Shown here: piece by piece, positions 22,835-26,852 of the stretch
Position numbering within the stretch: the first letter of the stretch is position 1
Layout: every line of letters begins with the position of its first letter
Source: a virus
Reading direction: 5' to 3' (one strand)
Length of the DNA stretch: 26,852 bases
Virus record (IMG/VR): IMGVR_UViG_3300020055_001934
Location: 1-26,852 of that record
The notes under the pieces: generated by a model
What the model saw: only the letters and a program-made list of their open reading frames with translations
What the model was told of the DNA's origin: nothing
Databases searched by the model: none
Translations under genes and position numbers: made by a program

Positions 22835-24229
22835 TTAATAAGTTTTAGAATCGAAATCAGTAGGATAGTTTGTATCCTTTTCATTTTTGATATAAGTTAA
22901 CCAATAGTTTACTGCGTTTTGGTTATTTATCCATTTACTTCTATCACCCCAATTGAAATCAGGTCTAGCATAATATGGTTTGGTTGCTGCTACATACTTT
23001 GCTCTCATAGATGATGAAGGAACTGGTTCATCAATTAACCCATCACCACTATTATCATATCCATCAATAGTACCATCACCATCAATATCAACACCTCGTC
23101 TTTTTGTATCTTTTTTTAACTCAACACCACCAACAACTACAGTTTCATCAACTTTTTTTTTTAAATCTTCTGCAGCTTCTTTTAACTCTTCGTTGGGTTC
23201 TGATTCTTTTTCGGATTCTTCTACAATTTTTGAAATATCCTTTGGTGATAAATCAGATACCATATCATTCATTACCATATCCAATGCATGGTCTTCATCA
23301 AACTCTTCTTCTGTTGGTGGAGCAAATCCTCTTGCTTCATCTGGTAAGGTTTTTTCGTTTTCTTCTTCAACAATTTCTTCTTCAGTTACTTCATCATATA
23401 ACTCTCTTTTACGAATTACCTTTTGTTTATCAACAACTCCTTTATCAACTTTCAAAGCATTATTAAATGCAACAACCAATGCTACTGCTAATGGGTCGAA
23501 TACAAAGATAATAATAAGAATAAACCAATTAATAATTTGGTCCATTGGTTTATCCAATAATCCGCTAAGGTATTGTAAAGGACCTAGTTCTGATGAAACA
23601 CCTTCCGATGATTCAACATCCAATATTTTTAATTGAATAGATTGTAATGAATCAGCTGCTACTTCTCTTTTTGCTTGAACCCCTTTACGATTCTCTTCTT
23701 CAACTGATATTCGTTGTTGTGATAATCTTAATTCGGTTGTTGAAATAGTATTTCTAAATCCAGTTGTTGATGAAGTATCTCTAACTTGAATAGAACTTGC
23801 TTTAGCATTTGATAGTGTTGCTATATTATCTGATATTCTTTCTAACTCTACATCATATCGAGCTACATCATCTCCCCAAAACTTTTCTTTTTGTTTTAGA
23901 AATGATAATTGTTTTTCTTGAACACTAAACTGATTAAATGTATCTTGAAATGCCGATGTAAGGAATCCGTAGATACCCAATGATGTAATTAGTATTAAAA
24001 TAACCACTGCTCCACTTAGATAGATTCTAAATGTTTTGTTTATCTTTTCCCAATAGTTGTAAAGATATCCAGCCGTAATTAATTTAGCTAATTCCAATGA
24101 ACTTGCCATTATCATAACGGAGAATGCTGCTCCTGCAAATAGTTTAGATAAACCACTTACGGAGAAGAATGCTGCGTTAAATGCTACGAACAACGCAGAT
24201 AACCCCAATAATAGTGTTCTGAATTTCAT
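22835..24229 (-). CDS. four-helix membrane protein with coiled coil and EF-hand-like loops
   Basis: A 464-residue membrane protein. Helices lie at ~4-24 (LLLGLSALFVAFNAAFFSVS), ~31-52, ~70-92 (GAVVILILITSLGIYGFL) and ~236-262 (WFILIIIFVFDPLAVALVVA). Between helices 3 and 4 is a long, probably coiled-coil, domain (~95-225: QEKQLSFLKQKEKFWGDD, TTELRLSQQRISVEEENRK). The C-terminal region is very acidic (EEEIVEEENEKTLPDEA). Near ~380-402 two calcium-loop-like motifs, DIDGDGTID and DNSGDGLID, lie side by side. I recall related membrane proteins in large marine phages, of unknown role (unverified). It follows the 57-residue gene by 13 bases. Confidence 0.75.
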   Translation of the reverse strand: MKFRTLLLGLSALFVAFNAAFFSVSGLSKLFAGAAFSVMIMASSLELAKLITAGYLYNYWEKINKTFRIYLSGAVVILILITSLGIYGFLTSAFQDTFNQFSVQEKQLSFLKQKEKFWGDDVARYDVELERISDNIATLSNAKASSIQVRDTSSTTGFRNTISTTELRLSQQRISVEEENRKGVQAKREVAADSLQSIQLKILDVESSEGVSSELGPLQYLSGLLDKPMDQIINWFILIIIFVFDPLAVALVVAFNNALKVDKGVVDKQKVIRKRELYDEVTEEEIVEEENEKTLPDEARGFAPPTEEEFDEDHALDMVMNDMVSDLSPKDISKIVEESEKESEPNEELKEAAEDLKKKVDETVVVGGVELKKDTKRRGVDIDGDGTIDGYDNSGDGLIDEPVPSSSMRAKYVAATKPYYARPDFNWGDRSKWINNQNAVNYWLTYIKNEKDTNYPTDFDSKTY

Positions 24230-24242
24230 TTGAGGTAGAACG

Positions 24243-24416
24243 TTACTTAATTAGATTGCGAGATAACTCGAGTAACTTATCAATTTTTTTTGTTAACGAT
24301 ATTGCATCTTTTTGATTAGATGGTCTTTTTCCTTCTAACATCTCTTGGATTACTTTATTAGAATTTTCTATTCCATCCAAATGAGATAATACCATTTCTT
24401 TGTATTCTGGTTTCAT
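24243..24416 (-). CDS. 57-residue helical protein upstream of the membrane gene
   Basis: An ATG at 24416 opens 57 codons: MKPEYKEMVLSHLDGIENSN, then VIQEMLEGKRPSNQKDA and KKIDKLLELSRNLIK, stop TAA. It is amphipathic helical with a short linker. It lies 21 bases after an ATATTTATATA element and 13 bases before the membrane-protein start, so it appears to be the first gene of that transcript. The overlapping frame at 24358-24609 runs through the terminator and the hsp20 3' end and is not credible. Confidence 0.7.
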   Translation of the reverse strand: MKPEYKEMVLSHLDGIENSNKVIQEMLEGKRPSNQKDAISLTKKIDKLLELSRNLIK

Positions 24417-24437
24417 AAATAACTTTGTTTGTTAATA

Positions 24438-24448
24438 TATATAAATAT
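24438..24448 (-). promoter_or_regulatory. candidate late promoter element ATATTTATATA
   Basis: The coding strand reads ATATTTATATA, 21 bases before the ATG at 24416 and just downstream of the hsp20 terminator. This is where the next transcript must begin. It is the third identical copy of this 11-mer. Confidence 0.45.
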
Positions 24449-24457
24449 AAGAAAATG

Positions 24458-24487
24458 AAAAAAGGGAGATTTTTTAACCTCCCCTTT
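24458..24487 (-). terminator. intrinsic terminator after hsp20
   Basis: On the coding strand AAAGGGGAG, a loop GTTAAAAAAT, then CTCCC and a run of T's ending in C. The stem is GGGAG/CTCCC (24483-24479 with 24468-24464), extended by A-T pairs past one bulged G. The T run immediately follows, 22 bases after the hsp20 stop. This is the clearest terminator in the window. Confidence 0.8.
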
Positions 24488-24508
24488 ACTGAACTAACAC
24501 CACTAAAA

Positions 24509-24871
24509 CTAAAATTTAATCTTAACTTTTTTGGATTTTCTTTCTTCTTTTTTATCCAAAAGAATGGTAAGTAAACCATTTTCAATGGATGCTTCGGCAG
24601 AAGTTCCATCGTAATCTTTTCCCACTTTAAATCTTAGATTTACATTACCAACTACCGCATTTACGTTTTCAGTTTCTGCTTTAATTGTAATTAAATCGTC
24701 TGTAACATTTAATTCAACATCTTTAGGATTATGCCCTACAACATTGATTAGGAGTTTTTGTTTTCCATCTTCAGTTGTAATAGAATAATTACCTTGTTGG
24801 TGATTAATTTGAAGTGGTTTGAATCCTCTATCAAACACATCATCAAATAAGTTGTCAATTGTATAAATCAT
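24509..24871 (-). CDS. small heat-shock protein Hsp20
   Basis: A 120-residue alpha-crystallin-type chaperone. The beta-sandwich runs from about residue 27 to 108 (GNYSITTEDGKQKLLINVVG, PKDVELNVTDDLITIKAE, FKVGKDYDGTSAEASIENG), with the family signature A-x-x-x-N-G-L-L-T-I near 94-103. The C-terminus is basic (ERKSKKVKIKF); the usual I-x-I oligomerisation motif is represented by VKIKF. The N-terminal arm is short (YTIDNLFDDVFDRGF). It is monocistronic, with its own upstream region and terminator. Phages of the T4 group in marine bacteria commonly carry Hsp20; it may protect virion proteins during assembly. Confidence 0.9.
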   Translation of the reverse strand: MIYTIDNLFDDVFDRGFKPLQINHQQGNYSITTEDGKQKLLINVVGHNPKDVELNVTDDLITIKAETENVNAVVGNVNLRFKVGKDYDGTSAEASIENGLLTILLDKKEERKSKKVKIKF

Positions 24872-24912
24872 ATTTTTTATTTTTTAAGTTAAACATACAA
24901 TCTATATATTAC

Positions 24913-24920
24913 CAAATCTA
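24913..24920 (-). promoter_or_regulatory. possible -7 element for hsp20
   Basis: The coding strand has TAGATTTG, an exact match to the Bacteroidota TAnnTTTG -7 element, 41 bases before the hsp20 ATG. No TTTG is found at -33; a 13-bp palindrome begins 17 bases upstream instead, which could bind an activator. Confidence 0.35.
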
Positions 24921-24937
24921 TACCAATTCTTTTTAAA

Positions 24938-24950
24938 TGACATTTTGTCA
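24938..24950. promoter_or_regulatory. TGACA-TTT-TGTCA palindrome upstream of hsp20
   Basis: A perfect inverted repeat with 5-bp arms and a 3-bp centre lies just downstream of the HD-gene stop and 17 bases before the putative -7 element of hsp20, about where a -35-region regulator would bind. Short, so chance is possible. Confidence 0.35.
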
Positions 24951-24957
24951 GTTATAC
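24945..24957. repeat. 13-bp direct repeat, copy in the hsp20 upstream region
   Basis: The + strand TTGTCAGTTATAC occurs here, overlapping the palindrome and the first base of the HD-gene stop codon. The same 13-mer occurs at 24976-24988 inside the last codons of the HD gene, in the same orientation, 31 bases away. Confidence 0.6.
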
Positions 24958-25643
24958 TAAAAGTTTTCTGAATAATTGTCAGTTATACCCATCTTTTTCT
25001 TATATTCAGAGTTTTCAATAGCTGTACTCATATGGTCAGCCCAATGAATAATCAATGGAAGATTTGTTTTAAGTTGAAAATCTTCATTATATGATATCCA
25101 ATATTTTTTAGTTGCTTCATTATACAACCCATCAGCCATATGAATACCCAATTGTTCTTTCTGAGTATATTTGATTCCATATTGATTTAATAACCAAAAT
25201 GCTCTATCGGTTACATCAAAGTATTGTAACTTTGGATTATGAGCAAAATATGATTTTTTATTTTTCATATGCCACTCTGATTGTTCTGGTAGATAGTATG
25301 GTTCTTTACCATCACCCAACTTTCCTAAATCGTGGTGGAAAGCTGCAAATAATAATTCTTCATCAGTAAAGTTCACAATACCACCACCCTCTTCAAACAT
25401 CTTTTTTATTTTATAAGCATTTCTAGCTACATTCATTACGTGGTCAATATAACCACCAACATAACAACTATGAAAGTTAAGTTTTCCACTGGCGGGTGCA
25501 ATTGCTAACTCCGTTCCCAATTCTTCTGGAGAATACATATGGAGAAGTTTTTCTAATCGTTCTCCAGTAAACACTTTTTTAATAGCTTCTATAAACTTAT
25601 TATAGTTTGCTTCTAATTGTTCTTCGGTGTAATTTCTAATCAT
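24957..25643 (-). CDS. HD-domain phosphohydrolase
   Basis: A 228-residue metal-dependent phosphohydrolase of the HD superfamily. Candidate metal ligands in order are H68 (GGYIDHVMNVAR), H104-D105 in AAFHHDLGKLG, and D203 in IIHWADHMS. H58 (NFHSCYVGG) and H158 (LGIHMADG) are further conserved-type positions. The fold is the typical all-helical HD domain with an N-terminal helical lead (KVFTGERLEKLLHMYSPEEL). Substrates of such enzymes are nucleotides or nucleic acids. The nearby deoxyribonucleotidase suggests nucleotide-pool control here, which is inference. It overlaps the preceding gene by four bases. Confidence 0.85.
   Translation of the reverse strand: MIRNYTEEQLEANYNKFIEAIKKVFTGERLEKLLHMYSPEELGTELAIAPASGKLNFHSCYVGGYIDHVMNVARNAYKIKKMFEEGGGIVNFTDEELLFAAFHHDLGKLGDGKEPYYLPEQSEWHMKNKKSYFAHNPKLQYFDVTDRAFWLLNQYGIKYTQKEQLGIHMADGLYNEATKKYWISYNEDFQLKTNLPLIIHWADHMSTAIENSEYKKKMGITDNYSENF
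24976..24988. repeat. 13-bp direct repeat, copy inside the end of the HD gene
   Basis: The + strand TTGTCAGTTATAC here encodes the Ile-Thr-Asp region near the HD protein C-terminus. The other copy at 24945-24957 follows the stop codon. The arrangement suggests a short duplication or two binding sites for the same factor. Confidence 0.55.
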
Positions 25644-26014
25644 TCTTCTATATATTTTGATGTTAGTGCTCTATATAATATTTCTAATTCTTCTTCAGTT
25701 GTACAAAATCCAAGTCCATCGAAATCTAATATCTCAATAAAATATTGACCTGGCTTCAATCCCATATTTCGTAACTCCATATCATCATCAGATGAATTGG
25801 TTACAAATCTTGGTGCGTATTTATCCGTTCTTTCTTTCGGAATTGGTATAGTCCAAAAGTATGGTTTATCTAATTCATCACCCTCTTCAACATCTTCTCT
25901 ATTTTCAATGAAATCAGGTGTACCATTATAATCATTTGTTATATGTTTTGACCAACCCTGCCTTTTAAAAGTTTCATCGGTTAGTGGTGTTGCTTGTAAT
26001 CTTACCTTTCTCAT
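25640..26014 (-). CDS. unknown 124-residue phage protein
   Basis: A soluble 124-residue protein with no recognised family. It begins MRKVRLQATPLTDETFKRQG with SKHITNDY, then an acidic linker (NREDVEEGDELDKP) and YFWTIPIPKERTDKYAPRF. A compact C-terminal part follows (MELRNMGLKPGQYFIEILDF, GFCTTEEELEILYRALTS). Trp/Tyr-Pro motifs and the conserved-looking FIEILDFDGLGFCTTEEEL indicate a folded domain. It overlaps both neighbours by four bases, between the lipoprotein and the HD hydrolase. Confidence 0.65.
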   Translation of the reverse strand: MRKVRLQATPLTDETFKRQGWSKHITNDYNGTPDFIENREDVEEGDELDKPYFWTIPIPKERTDKYAPRFVTNSSDDDMELRNMGLKPGQYFIEILDFDGLGFCTTEEELEILYRALTSKYIEE

Positions 26015-26559
26015 TCTAATATGATTCTAATAGTTTCTTCTAAATCTTCAAATCTTGCTTTAACGATAAGTGTATCTCCTACCATTTCATCTATTGGTGC
26101 AATTACTGTATTTATTTCTCCACCAGTTCCACTATATGAAAACTCATTTATAGTAGGTACAATGGTTCCAGCAAATCCAGTTACATAAGTTGTATCTACA
26201 TCTACCCAATCACCTAATACATTTATAGTTCTTCGAATGAATACATAAGCAGTATCATTTAAAGTCCATTGATGTGATGATTCCCATTCAACTAATTGTG
26301 GATATGGTTCTTCTCCATTGTTCAAAAGTTTACCTGTAATTCTATGAATTGTTTGAATAGAATTATCAGTTGAATTTAATTCTAATTTATATAAACCCTC
26401 ATTAGTTGTATCTAGTCTACCATCTAACTCCATTGTGTAATTATCGGGTAAATCTGATAATGGGTCATCCGTACAAGATGTTAATGTTCCTAATAACATT
26501 AGTGAATAAAAAACTAATGCAAACTTTAATAAAAAATTTATACTATCGAATTGTTTCAT
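26011..26559 (-). CDS. phage-encoded lipoprotein
   Basis: A 182-residue lipoprotein, taking the ATG at 26559 (MKQFDSINFLL). This start gives a 4-bp ATGA overlap with the nucleotidase gene; a possible in-frame start at 26586 would add nine residues and overlap more. The signal peptide (LLKFALVFYSLMLLGTLTSC) ends in lipobox LTSC with the lipidated Cys at residue 29. It is followed by TDDP, an acidic motif like the lipoprotein export signal that sends Bacteroidota lipoproteins to the outer cell surface. The mature part is beta-rich (YTMELDGRLDTTNEG, AYVFIRRTINVLGDWVDVD), without a named domain. Superinfection exclusion or surface modification are possible roles. Confidence 0.75.
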   Translation of the reverse strand: MKQFDSINFLLKFALVFYSLMLLGTLTSCTDDPLSDLPDNYTMELDGRLDTTNEGLYKLELNSTDNSIQTIHRITGKLLNNGEEPYPQLVEWESSHQWTLNDTAYVFIRRTINVLGDWVDVDTTYVTGFAGTIVPTINEFSYSGTGGEINTVIAPIDEMVGDTLIVKARFEDLEETIRIILE

Positions 26560-26852
26560 AATAAGTAATCTAAAATAGAATCCCAATCAGGGTATTCGTT
26601 TGGCTTGTTATCGTTTTCCCAATCGTATCCGAATCTTAACAACTCACCACCAAACTCACCAGCACCATTCTTCAATCTATCATCGATTAGGTAATCACCC
26701 ATCAATAAATCTTTTCTGTGAGTGGTAAATAATCTTTTGTGAAAGATATTATCGAAGTAATCTTCTAACCAAAATCTTTTATCAGTAAGAGATTGAGGAT
26801 TACCCCAAGGAGCAGAAGTGGCGATGAATAATTCATACTTACCACTATTGTG
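26556..26852 (-). CDS. 5'(3')-deoxyribonucleotidase, C-terminal part
   Basis: The last 98 residues of a HAD-family deoxyribonucleotidase (NT5C type), whose N-terminus lies beyond the window. The visible part has motif II in KYELFIATSAPWGNP, the DYFDNIFHKRLFTTHRKDL helix-strand, and motif IV in GDYLIDDRLKNGAGEF, all in the order and spacing of the family. The catalytic N-terminal DxDG motif is not visible. It would remove phosphate from deoxyribonucleoside monophosphates, so it affects nucleotide pools during infection. It ends overlapping the lipoprotein start (ATGA) and heads the visible part of an operon with the HD hydrolase. Confidence 0.85.
   Translation of the reverse strand, partial: HNSGKYELFIATSAPWGNPQSLTDKRFWLEDYFDNIFHKRLFTTHRKDLLMGDYLIDDRLKNGAGEFGGELLRFGYDWENDNKPNEYPDWDSILDYLL

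Noticed and set aside
22980-23636. 218-residue open frame on the + strand
   Set aside because: Ser/Thr-rich antisense shadow of the membrane-protein gene, whose acidic composition and membrane helices are clearly real.
24358-24609. 83-residue frame covering the hsp20 3' end
   Set aside because: It reads through the hsp20 coding end and the intrinsic terminator in a different phase; the 57-residue gene at 24243-24416 is the better frame.
26560-26586. Earlier in-frame start for the lipoprotein
   Set aside because: It would add MGFYFRLLI before the signal peptide and deepen the overlap with the nucleotidase; the ATGA-overlapping start gives a standard signal peptide.

Overview
The window is about 26.9 kb of AT-rich DNA in which every supported gene lies on the minus strand, so transcription runs from 26852 towards 1. 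It is part of a tailed-phage genome of T4-like (contractile-tail) organisation. The evidence is a gp25-like and a gp6-like baseplate wedge protein, a gp5-like hub/spike protein, a gp55-like late sigma factor, and a run of large virion proteins. The host is probably a member of Bacteroidota, possibly a flavobacterium. Three things point there: start codons have A/T-rich leaders without Shine-Dalgarno sequences; one gap has a good match to the Bacteroidota -33 TTTG / -7 TAnnTTTG promoter; and a phage-encoded lipoprotein has an acidic CTDD motif after its lipid-anchor cysteine. A marine source is an impression only.

Layout in transcription order. (1) 26852-24957: a 4-bp-overlapping operon of a 5'(3')-deoxyribonucleotidase (start outside the window), a lipoprotein, an unknown protein and an HD-domain phosphohydrolase. 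(2) 24871-24509: an Hsp20 chaperone with its own terminator. (3) 24416-22835: a 57-residue protein and a four-helix membrane protein with EF-hand-like loops. (4) 22767-20193: UV-damage endonuclease, a cupin, a 58-residue protein, a peptide-deformylase-like protein that has lost its catalytic residues, and two small proteins. A 19-bp palindrome sits on the promoter of this block. (5) 20143-19148: a small membrane protein and the gp55-like sigma factor. (6) 19052-16265: a membrane histidine kinase, a receiver-only response regulator, a coiled-coil membrane protein and an unknown protein, behind a nested inverted repeat and with a TTG start. (7) 16211-16068: a 47-residue very basic protein. (8) 16012-1: the tail and baseplate module.

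The genes appear to combine late-transcription control (sigma factor plus a recurrent promoter-like 11-mer), nucleotide and DNA upkeep (nucleotidase, HD enzyme, UvdE), proteostasis (Hsp20), host-surface modification (lipoprotein), signal transduction (kinase/regulator) and baseplate assembly. The most unusual items are the two-component cassette with its structured leader, the inactive deformylase homologue, the identical ATATTTATATA motif 21-22 nt before three start codons, and the operator-like palindrome at uvdE.

No tRNA, rRNA, CRISPR array, insertion sequence or integrase was seen. No gene-free stretch exceeds about 100 bases; the longest gap, 19053-19147, is annotated.
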